The notes under the pieces: generated by a model
The model's database searches: none
Told to the model about the DNA's origin: nothing
The model's input: the letters and a program-made list of their open reading frames with translations, nothing else
Program-made: the position numbers and the translations under genes
NCBI RefSeq assembly: GCF_932526225.1
Contig: NC_064042.1
Location: 3,145,001-3,209,000 of the forward strand
Source: Nematostella vectensis
Lineage: Eukaryota > Cnidaria > Anthozoa > Actiniaria > Edwardsiidae
Direction of reading: 5' to 3'
DNA length: 64,000 bases
Part shown: in pieces, positions 21,316 through 31,811 of the stretch
Position numbering within the stretch: position 1 is the stretch's first letter
How the letters are laid out: the number at the start of each line of letters is the position of its first letter

Positions 21316-23842
21316 TTTGAAAACTTGGTACGCTCCATGAATACTTGTTTATCGTTTCGCTTCATGAACGTTTTGATCAGTTTGGGGGAATGCTGATTAT
21401 GACGTCAAACAATACGTAATCATCCTCGAGCTCTCACCAGAATTACTCAATTACAGGATTTCATTTAGAAATAACATAAATAAAACATATCAAAAAAAAT
21501 TCCAAACCGAGTAGTTTCTTAAGTGCAGTCACACTGTATAACATTACACCAGAGTCTGTTTTGAATTATCGACAATTTAATTTCCAGGAATCTTTTTGTT
21601 TCTAGCGCGAGCTTCGCCGAATATGAAGGGGACGCGCGCGCAAGCTAGACAATATTGCATTACCTGTAGAAATCATACGGTACGCGGTAACGTTAGAAAA
21701 AAAGACAGTTATTGCGCATATAGAACTTCGTTAGTATTCAATTGAGTTACAAAGCAGTTTAAATAATCACCTCCGATGCGTGCCCACGTGCGAATATATG
21801 CGCGTAGAGGCACACCGTACGCAAGAGCTGGCGCATCCCCGGGGACCCAGGGCGTCGCGGAGATCGGGCACACAGGGAGCGCGGTGCGAGAAAGAAAGTT
21901 TCTTTCTCGCGCCGCGCTCCCTGTGTGCCCGATCTCCGCGACGCCCTGGGTCCCCGAGGATGGAGCTGGCGCTAACATAAAATGCGTCCATGAGGGTGGG
22001 GGAAGGGAATTAAAAACCTCTCGACTGTGAAAATGCACATCCGCCTCCGTCCAGTGAGATATAATTGACTGGCAAACAAATATAACGTTGGCCAAAGCGT
22101 CCACGATATACAGGTTTTCCGTTAAGTTTTGTAATGTGGATAAGATGAAGAGATTATTTCGGTTACAACGTCCCGTGCTTGTAGTTGATCAGCCCGCAAT
22201 GTCTGAAGTCTTCTACGCGGCTCGGTCAACCTATGAGACCACAGGTCGTAGGAGTGTTCAGATACAGATACTAGAGTATACTATAGGACTGCTGGGTTGA
22301 ATGGGAAAGGGGTTGAATTGTGTATCAACTGTTTATTTGATTGTCACAATAAAACGCAAAAATGACGAGAGGATAATTATCTCAGTATCCTCAAGATAAG
22401 TTATCACGTAACATCACCTAATAAAAACCTTTATGATATTATATCTTTGAGTTCGTAAAAACACAACTCAATATTAGTCACACTTCTAGCCTACAATGCA
22501 GGCTTTTACCCGGTGCTTTTATAGCAAAAAAACGCGTTTTTCATTTTTGCTCAAAATCCAAGATGGCAGCTACGAATCGCTCGAAGCTGTTTTTTCGCTA
22601 TAACAACACGGGGAAATCACACTTCCTTATAGTTTGTATTCTTAACTACAATAACTTGATAGAAAAACCTACACCATTAGCTGATGGAATCATGATTCTG
22701 TAAAATTCAATAAAAATAAAATCATATTAACTAAAAAAATCACACCATATATATTTGTGATGTTATACCGAATTGTTATACCTTGAAGTTTAGAGAACGG
22801 TTAATGGAGAAGCCATCTATAGTTCCTTGAAAACGTCTAAAATAAAATTATGTTTTAAGGAGATCAAAACGTAGAAGAGCCTGCCTAAAAGAGACCCACA
22901 AATATATAAGAACTCTAGCCTACCGCGAACTCCGTGTTTTCGGGGTTTTCGTGCCGGTTTTCGACTATCAAAGCCTACAGGTAGGCTATAAGAACTCAAA
23001 AAACAGCTATGTATAGGGCTGACCTTCAAGTCCCTACTTCTATAAACACATAATTAAATTACCACACATGTAGGGGTTTCCTATAAAATAAAAAATAAAA
23101 ATATAAGTCCCAGCTTACAGCTCTACTGCACACTAAAACATACTGAGATGACTACAGACACCAAGCACGACGATGATCTTGCAGCCATTGAAAAATGTCA
23201 CTATATCTTTTTCGTAATTCTTACTTTAACACTCTTAATTAAAAGATCACTCTCCAGACTATATATTATGTCTTTTGACAATATAATAGTATTCTATTAT
23301 ATATGGCAGATAAACTACTAAAATAAATGGAACATGCTGGCAAATACGAAATGACAAATCCTCTGTATGGTAAATTCACTTCATTAATCAAATACCACTA
23401 ACAGTTGTCATAGCAAAACCACATACAGATGTGCCGCTCCAAATGTATAGGAGTACTTTCACACAAGGGGTTACAAACAATTCAATAATGGAATTGATGT
23501 AGACCTCTTCTCTCACCTCATTTTTAAGGTTTGTTGCAGTACATCGAACTGCCGTCTTAGGCGTTGCACACATGAAAAGGGGTTTTGGCTACTTTCCCTT
23601 TAGACTAAGAAAGGCCTTAGAAGAACAAGTTACTCATGGGAAAGGCTTGTCCAACAATTCAAAATGTAATTTAGACTGGATAAGCTTTACTAAAGATAAC
23701 TTAGATTATAAAGAGAAAATAATTTTTCTTAAGTTAATATTTTGACCCTCTCTTTGGGGCTACCTGGACACCAAATCAACAAAACCAAGCTCTTTAAGAA
23801 TGCTCAAACAACCTTTTCCTAAAAATATAATACATTAAGTAA
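21316..23842. other. intergenic region
   Basis: This lies between the 5' end of the module/protease gene and the 3' end of AIFM2. Apart from the hairpin element at 21834-21962 it is AT-rich. I find no exon with recognisable similarity, and the short frames at 22088-22300, 22817-23029 and 23388-23573 have no support. The promoter of the module/protease gene is expected just above 21315. Confidence 0.5.
21834..21962. mobile_element. 129-bp perfect-hairpin MITE with 9-bp target duplication (Mutator-like)
   Basis: Two 64-bp arms are reverse complements with two mismatches, centred on 21898. The ends are CATCC(C/T)CGGGGACCC. Directly outside each end is the same 9-bp word, GAGCTGGCG (21825-21833 and 21963-21971). 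A 9-bp target duplication is typical of Mutator-like (MULE) transposases, so this is probably a foldback MITE mobilised by one. The overlapping open frames on both strands are by-products of the palindrome. Confidence 0.85.
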
Positions 23843-26800
23843 CTATGATGGCTTTTTCTGGTTCATCTGTTTCCAGATTTTTCCTGTCATCATATCTTTG
23901 CCTTTGATTCCCTTGGCGAACATGTTACCAAACACCATTCCATTTGGGAGTTGAGCAGCACCACGATTCCTTCCCATAGGAACCACCATGAGTGCATTCA
24001 GCAATTTGTATTCCTTCATTCGCTTGCTCTCATTCAGTTGCTTTATATTGAATGCCACAGTTTCTACAAAATAAAATGATAAGTTAATGGTCCTTTCTCT
24101 ATTATCAGACATTATCACAAGCCAAATTATATTTTCTTACAGCCTGTTTTGCCTCCCAAGGCTATATCCTAAAGTTTTTTAAAACTTAAAAGTTTTAGCT
24201 AAAAACACACACTGGTTTTGCATATATAGAAACTTGCTAAAAATCTAGTGCATGGATACAGTTGAATCACAAAAACAAGCCATCAATAATTCACAGCTTA
24301 CTCACACCAAAATCAAATTACCTTGCAGCATTTTCCACACTCTATGAACTAAAAAATATTTAGGCACGCTGTCATTTCATAAGGGGTCAGGACAGTACCA
24401 CCAGTAATGCATTAGTATTCCTCTGATACAGTACCTCACACTTCTGGTACCTTTTTTGGATTTTTCTTAGAAGGTATTGTAATGCATAATACATGTAATA
24501 AAAGTAATGCATTAGTAATCCTCTAATACCTCACCCTCCTGGTACCTTTACTATTTCTGATTTTCCTTAGAAGGTTTGAGTTACTGGGAATATTAATGTA
24601 AATTGTTTATCTTAAGAATCTAACTTACCTGCTTGTAAAGTTGCCCCATATGCAAGCTTTATCTCTGGAGTATTATTGCAGTCACCAATGGCAAATACAT
24701 CTCTCATTTCTTCAACCTGGAGAAAGGCATCCACTTTAAGACTGCCTGTATTGTGGTCCATTTTGTCGGACAATTTTGAGCGATAGGCATCAGCATTAAC
24801 TTTAAAACCAGTGCATCTGAAGACAAGATCTGCTTCAATGGAGGTGCCTTTATCTGTTGTGATCGTGATTGGTCCTTGTACCCAAGGCTTCTCTCCACCT
24901 AACTGCAAAAGATAAATGATACATATGACATGACTGAAAAACATGACATGGCACTTCAAAAAAGCCCATTTCATATCGAATAAGGCGGAAAATTTTTCTG
25001 AGTGCTTAGTAACTTATAGCAATCAAAATATCAAGTGGGACTTTTTTAAATTGATGCAACTTTTTGTAAAGTGTCCTTGAAATTTGAGCTTTTCGTCCAT
25101 AAGCTTAACATAGAGCTAAGATGATCAAAGAAAAATTATCTTAAAAAGCCAAAATCTGGTTATGAGTACTTCGGCCTCACATTATTTGTTTTAAAAATCA
25201 GTCTGTAATACAAGGAACCTATAGCCATTGTGAAAAATTGTGTCTTCTCTCTCTATCTGGAATTGCACGTTTTCCAGGTTTTTCCGTCATGCCGATACAT
25301 ATTGATAATCAAATGGCACTACTTGATTTGAAAGTCATGCTACATCTCAACCTTCTCATTTTTGTGAATTTATTTCTGCCTAAAAATGCAGAATTCAAAG
25401 TTTCTGGTAGAGTGGGAAAGAGGGGGTATCTCCCCCATGACATGCTTGTTGAGAAACAACTGTAGCTCTAATAACAGGGCTTCTGGAATTCCGCGGAAAA
25501 AACTCAAAATTATGTGGAAAATCAATCATTGCGCGCTAAATTACACGGAAATCAATCATTACCCCCAAACTACATTTTGTACTGAAGGAAAGCACAAATA
25601 CCCTGGAGACCAGAGGCTCCGAGAGTTTTTCAAGCGAACCGAGATTTTTCGAGCGAAAAGAGAGATTTTTTGATTGAAGCGAGAGATTTTTGGAGACGAG
25701 CGAAGCAAGGAGCCTCTGGGCGAACGCGGTCCTATTCAGGGTTCACTAATCGATTAATATGTCAGTTACAATTTAAATTTATAATCCCGGTCACAACGGT
25801 TTCTCGTCACTTGGCACATCGAGCTGCCAAAATTACATGTTTACACTCAGAATGAAGGAAAGGAGGTCCAGGAACTTGCTTCAAAGAGTTTCTGCCAAAG
25901 CAATAGCGATCTGTAGTAAAAATATATTTGGATTGTTGCAGTGAACTCAAAACAAGACCGAGTCTCTCCCGTTTCCCCTAACTGAAGAAACCGGTTTCTG
26001 TATCACGTGAGAAAAATGCCTAAACAAACAATTTGTTATTTTGATAGCCAATCAGAGTGCTAGGGTCAAGATCTGACTCGAAAGGGATTAACTAAACAAT
26101 AGACGACCGCATTACACCAGAGGCTGACGCCGCCAGCCCATTGGAACCCCTGCTCCCTAGCATGCTGGGAAAAGCCGATATTCAGCCTCTGGAACCCAGG
26201 GTAAAGCACAAATAACTTGAAGGGGTTTATTTTTTGCGCGAAAATATCTTAGGCGAGTTTTCATTGGCTACTAGCCACCAGCCAATTAAAAAAGGTATTT
26301 TATTATTAGTCCTAGGCCTTGGCAGTTTAGCAAAGAATGCCTAGTCATTTTATTTGTTTTCGAAATTCAGTTCGAAATATCGCACTCTTACAAAGAAAAG
26401 TGTTACAGTCAGTTGTTTAAGTATAAATTTTTAGTTTGGGTATTTTGTTGTTGTTGTAATGTGGGCTTTATTTGCACCATTAATTATTGAAATGTACTGT
26501 ACAGTAAGTGAAAAATAAAAACAGAGAATAGACAATTATAATAGCAGCCATAACAAACATCAACTTACATCCAACTCATCCATAGCAATTTTCTCTCCAA
26601 GAACAAGGTTGACTTTCAAATCCTTCAATCCCTTGTTGATCTTTTTCTGAAATTTCTCTGACATTTTATTGCTGATCAGCTGTTCTTTTGCATTTACAAT
26701 GGTGACCTTCTTGCTTGGGTAGTCATTTGCGATCTCGCCAGCAAGCTCCACGCCAACAGGACCTCCACCAATGATCACTATCTTTTCACTGTTCTTAACC

Positions 26801-28477
26801 TGTTAGCAGTAAGGAGAAGAGGGCAGGCCTTCAGAAACATAACCCTTTTAAGAATATATATTTGACCTTTTTATAACCATTATAACCATTAATATATTAA
26901 CCAGAAACACTTTATCATGCTAGTCTATGTTTGAAACATTTTTGAAAGAACTTACTGTTTCAGGTTTATTACCTGTAAATAATTCTCAACAAACATGCAT
27001 GTTTTAATCATAAACTAGCGCAAACAATGTTCAAGATTAATTGATGGACACAAATGGGTAGAGATGGACTCACCTGCAGAGCCAGTTCCTCATACAATTT
27101 ATGTGCATCCTCTCTGGTAACTCCCTGTGGAACTTTTCCTATAACAGATGTAATATAGTTATAATAACTCTCTTGAGTACAATATTGCACAAAAAATAAA
27201 GATGTCTGCATGGAGAACCTTGACTAAAAAAATCAAACCAGATTTTGAACTAGAAAAATAATATTGAGGATCTGTTGTCTGATCTGGTATATCAGTGGAT
27301 GGGTCTCTGGGATCTAGAATGAATAAAGTAGGGTAGAAAAACTACAAAATAAACACGACAAGGCAGGGCTTCTGGAATTATGCGGAAAAAAACTCAAAAT
27401 TACATGGGATTCTTTGCTAAATTACGCTCTAAATTACACGGAATATCAACTGTTATGTTCAAACTACATTTTGTACCGAAGGAAAGCACCAAATAACTTG
27501 AAATGGTTATTTTTTTGCGTGAAAATATCTTAGGCAAGTTTTCATTGGCTCCTAGCCACCAGACAATTAAAAAAGGTATTTTATTATTAGTCCTAGGCCT
27601 TCGCGGTTTAGCAAAGAACGCCTAGTCATTTTATTTGTTTTCGAAATTTAGTTCGAAATATCGCACTCTTACGAAGAATATCTTTTTTTTACAAGACACC
27701 AAAAACTGGGAATCGACTCTGCCAAATTTTCGTCTTTAATAAGACTTCTTCAGGGCAGACCTGAAGCCCTGAAGAAGTCTTATTAAAGACGGAAATTTGG
27801 CAGAGTCGATTTCTAGTTTTTGGTGTATTGTATTCATTGTTCTGGTACGAGATCGCGACAGTTTGGGCTTTTTGATTCTATTTTTTTATGAGAAATAGAG
27901 GTAAGGACCCTAAAAGAACACATCAGCTGTGCAATTAAATGTTTTGTCTTTCAAAATTTAGCCAAATTACACAGGATTACACGGAATAATAATTCGAAAT
28001 ACATATCAGAAATTCATCAAAATGAGAGGTGGATATCCTATAAGCTCAACCCATGGATTCACCCATGCGGCCTCTATTAAAGGGTGGAGTCGACACAAAT
28101 AAATATGACATTCTTGTAGTGTAATTACCTGGAAAGGGTACTGAAGATCCACAAGCAAAGACCAGATAGTCATAGCGCAACTCCTGCCCATTTGACAACG
28201 TCACAGTCCTTAGAGACACGTGCACAGATACACACTTGGCTTGGATAAATGTACCATATTTGAGAAACCCCTGGTATGGAATAAGGGTCTTCTTAATAAA
28301 CCCAGGCTCTACAACACATCTCAAGGCACCAATTGAATGGTGAAAGCAGTCTTTTGGGTCTATGAGTGTGACATTGCAGTAATCATCTAGCTTTCCAGCA
28401 AGGGTGATGCCGGCATAGCCCCCGCCCACAATGATAACGTTGAAATCATTCTTGGGCTGAGAGGAAGAGGAGCCCAT
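23843..28477 (-). CDS. AIFM2: AIFM2 / FSP1, NAD(P)H-dependent ubiquinone oxidoreductase
   Basis: The minus-strand CDS exons are 28129-28477, 27074-27138, 26569-26799, 24629-24902 and 23843-24063. The total is 1,140 nt (379 aa, close to the 373 aa of human AIFM2) with consistent phases. The protein starts MGSSSSQ, a good N-myristoylation signal as in human FSP1. The FAD-binding Rossmann motif VGGGYAG is at ~17-23, a second dinucleotide motif IGGGPVGVE at ~148-156, and a terminal FAD-contact motif VFAIGDCNNT follows in exon 4. FSP1 reduces coenzyme Q and vitamin K at the plasma membrane and lipid droplets and suppresses ferroptosis; this role is carried over from the family. The coding start is preceded by an acceptor at 28504, so at least one 5' UTR exon lies upstream. 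A donor near 30401 is a weak candidate for its end. Confidence 0.92.
25484..26400. repeat. intronic dispersed repeat, interrupted copy
   Basis: The segments 25484-25600 and 26203-26400 together match the intact-looking copy at 27366-27680 (GGGCTTCTGGAATT, AAATTACACGGAA, CTACATTTTGTAC, TTTTGCG, AATATCTTAGGC, TCCTAGGCCTT). This copy is split by the insertion at 25600-26202. Both are introns of AIFM2. Confidence 0.75.
25600..26202. mobile_element. ~600-bp non-autonomous DNA transposon
   Basis: The ends are ACCCTGG...CCAGAGGCT on the left and AGCCTCTGG...CCAGGGT on the right. The word AAAGCACAAAT lies immediately outside both ends (25589-25599 and 26203-26213), an 11-bp target duplication. The related repeat copy at about 27,484 shows the empty site (AAAGCACCAAATAACTTG) with one such word. 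It has no open frame of transposase size. Confidence 0.8.
27366..27680. repeat. second copy of the intronic dispersed repeat
   Basis: It resembles 25484-25600 plus 26203-26400 and serves as the unoccupied reference for the insertion there. Confidence 0.75.
27690..27830. repeat. imperfect hairpin MITE
   Basis: ACACCAAAAACT at the left and AGTTTTTGGTGT at the right bracket two ~60-bp complementary arms that include GAATCGACTCTGCCAAATTT and TTAATAAGACTTCTTCAGGG with their complements. It is intronic in AIFM2. I see no clear target duplication. Confidence 0.75.
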
Positions 28478-28503
28478 GACCTCAGTTGGCTGCTGAGCCA
28501 AGC

Positions 28504-30800
28504 CTGTCAAGAAATAAAAACAAATTAACAAAAAAAATCAGGTGGGTATACAGGGGGGGGGGGGGGGTGCACAGGGTGCGCACCCCCCCCCCTTGGCGGC
28601 CAAAACGTTGGCCATTTCTTATTAAGGAATCTTCAAATACTACGCCTTTTCCATATGATACCTACGACTGGGCACCCCCCTCAACCAATTGGGTACGCGC
28701 CTGAAAGGCTAGATATATTGCAGATTTTGTGTGAAAATCTTCTGGTTTGCTTCAAGAACCAAAGCAAAGCCAACTTTCTAGGTTTTTAGCATTCACTTTT
28801 CTGATATGTGAAATGTGTTAATGATCAGGATTAGATCAGTAAAAGTCAGTAAAACAGCTCCAAAGAGTATGAAGGTCAACTTAGAGATCAATCTAACTCA
28901 GTTCCGACATAGAGTTAGGGTTCTTGATTGCAGGTCACAACACAAAAGGGCAGATCACCAATCTTTTAAGATTATGTTTTGAAAATCCCTCAGTAATTAT
29001 CTTGTATTAATATAAAGAGCATATTACAGATTTTCCAATAATTTGGAAAACAACAAATACACACAAAAAAAATTAAAAAGGCTTAATACACTTAATAGGC
29101 AAATCATTATGAAAATCATGGTTCCTAAAAAGAGTAGTCTGAAATAAATAAACACGAAAAACAACTGAAAATAAAATGATAATTAATTATAGGTCTTTGT
29201 CTTCTCTCTTTGTAAAAGAAAACTTTGAAGAATCTCTAATCCATCCATTGAAAATATAAACAAACTCAATTAAACAGTAAAAAGAATTTGCAGATTGTAG
29301 CCTGAGGGATGAAAAAGGCTTTTAGCTATGCAGTTTCAATGATTTAGACATATACAACAACAAAGTACAATAGTGTCAAGGTTTGCTTCAACACTTGGAT
29401 TATTTTGAATGATAAGTCAAATCATCAATCCTTATTTTTGAGATAGCGTAACTCTTGAACAAGGCATCTCTAAGGACTTTTAGAGAAATACTGTTAGGGA
29501 TGTCAAAATAAATAACATTCTATACAAGGCCCTACTCTAAATTTATCAGAAGTTGGGGCCATAATAAGCCTGAAGGTATATCAAAGCAAACGTACCAATA
29601 ACAAGTCAACAGTTTATATGGCCTTTAATAGCTGAGTTATAACGTCTGGCTCCTTTGAATAGGGATATGTAAAATATGGGATATGGTGTAACTTGGATTT
29701 TTATCTCGGTATTATCGCCTATATGTAATCTGTATTTCAAAAGAGCTCTTAGAATGAATATTTCGGTCATTGCATCAATCTTATTATCGCAATAGTCTTG
29801 GGTATTTCACATCGAAACAATAACATCTATACTATGGGGAAATGTCTGATATTGTTAAAAATACTGACGAATGGAAACGGTATTTAGAAAACCTCGAACC
29901 CCACTTATGAGTCTTCTTTTCGGGTCTCTTTTTTTTTTGGCAACAACACCTAGACAGTTTTGATTAATTACTACTAAAATTTTGAATAAACAGTTTAAAC
30001 GCGTAAAATATAACGATATCCTTGGGTTTCAAACCAAGAAATCCAACGACTGGATATAAGATTAAGCTTTACTATCAATAATGCCGAAAGTAGGAATCAC
30101 TTTACGACATTCGAGGAGGCGTTTTCGCACGCTCCTTACACGAAGCAGCATTTTTTTTTCCATTATTTCTTTAGTTCTACGAGGGGGTGATAAACCCCAG
30201 TGTAGGCAAAGATGCAAAGGTCAAAGAAATACTTCACGATACAGTGCTGGGGAATCAAAGTAAGATAGGTAAACACAGAGCTGAGAATAACGCGCCAAGC
30301 ATGGAAGTGTAAGCTAGGCAGAATTCAGACGTTCCCGAATTACCGAAAATATATCTCTTTTTGGTGCGATCGCAAGAAAAACAGAGGCCAGGAACTCTTA
30401 CTGGACATTGTCTGTGCGATACTGTTGGAAGGTACCAAGAACAAAATTGTTAAAATACAAAATAGAGCAAACTTTTCGGAGTATCGCGGACCGCGTACAG
30501 CAAGTGTCATTGACATTGTGACAAATACTAGGACAAAAATAATAAGGGATTCCTGGCGATCGACGGGGTTTCACGGCCAAAAAAAGAACGCAGGTTTTGG
30601 GGGGAGGATCAAAGGAAATGACTTCAAGTATTTGTTGGTTTCATGTAGGGTTTTGGTGGTCGTTTTTCTTACCTCAGTTTTATAGGAATCTTCAGACGGT
30701 TCATAAGAAGCGACTCAAAAAGAGGAGTGAAAACTTGCCCGCGTCCGCATCACAACCCAGCGCCATGACACAGAACGCATGCGCAGATGAAGGGTCAGCA
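28504..30800. other. AIFM2 upstream intron and shared promoter region
   Basis: No coding exon is recognisable here. A run of about 16 G (28551-28567) and a C run (28582-28591) flank a short GC segment. A minus-strand donor-like CCA|GTAAGAG at about 30,401 could end a 5' UTR exon of AIFM2. If so, AIFM2 and EMSY would be transcribed divergently from a region of a few hundred bases around 30.4-30.8 kb. Confidence 0.4.
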
Positions 30801-30881
30801 AATCCAAGATGGCGGACGAGCGAGCGTTTGGGGGCATTCTGTGTTGGAAAGTCCTTTACAACTAAATTTCTGCTTCTTCGA
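30780..30881 (+). promoter_or_regulatory. probable EMSY 5' UTR exon with short upstream ORF
   Basis: AAGATGGCGGACGAG at 30806-30820 looks like a strong start context, but the frame stops after 18 codons. A good donor (TTCGA|GTAAGT) follows at 30881/30882. The next acceptor (TTCCCCAG) is at 31790, just before the EMSY coding start. I therefore read this as a non-coding first exon with an upstream ORF; its 5' limit is unknown. Confidence 0.5.
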
Positions 30882-31811
30882 GTAAGTCAACAAATAGGAT
30901 TTTTCAAAACCAACGAATACTACGATTTTAAGGATTTTAATAAGCTCAAAGGATCCTCGTTATTTATTTTGGTGGCGTTTTTATAGTAAAGCGTTTCTTG
31001 TGTCGAGTATATGTGTACAAACTGTGATCCAATTCGCAAGAAGTTTCCCGTGCGAATGGCTCAAAACACGCATGCTGCAACTATGCTTTACCTTAACTGT
31101 ATATGAATTCTTTTGCACACGAGCAACGGTATTTCTGTTTTATTTGTTGCAATTGATCACCGAGTGTTTAAAAACAGTGTTCGCCGTTAGCCGATAGAGC
31201 GATAGAGTTTTGTTTACCGTCTTTGTTAAATCGTGCTTCACGTTCAACGCCCTTTTCTGGTTCGTCGTATTTTGCGCTAAGGAGGGCACACGGTAACAAA
31301 TCAGCCGATCTCGTAACTTCAGGATCTTTGTCTCACAAATAAATTTTGATTGCAAAATTTTACGTAACATTCTTTGTGGGTCATGTGTAGACCTACGATG
31401 CGCGAATTTTATAAATGCACTTTAATGTGTCGAAGTCTGACCGAGATTGAATATAGTCTACAAAAGTCTACCTGTAATTCAAGTGTTTTTCAAATGCTGC
31501 TTTTAAATGTCATTTCTTGCTCATCAATTCTAAATTTGTTTCATTATCTTTAGTCAAAGTGAATGTAAAAATATATTTGTTATTTTTCAGAAAACTTGTG
31601 TCTAAAAACAAATTATTGTGACTGCTTTATTAAGACCAAAAAGTAATCATGTTATTTTTAGTCAAAATAATAAAAACAGAAAAAAAGCCATAAAATATCA
31701 TCAACTATTTTTAGAATTTATTGTCTAAGTCACCCCAGGAAACTGATACTAAAAGAAAATAAGATCTGATAGATGTGCTTGATTCCCCAGCTGTTTAACC
31801 ATGGAAAGGTA

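Noticed and set aside
21709-22104. 131-codon minus-strand frame and matching plus-strand frames
   Set aside because: They cross the 129-bp palindrome, so the same peptide appears on both strands; this is a by-product of the MITE.
30809-30866. ATGGCGGACGAGCG as the start of a protein gene
   Set aside because: The frame closes after 18 codons before a good donor, and it does not splice in frame to EMSY. It is treated as an upstream ORF.
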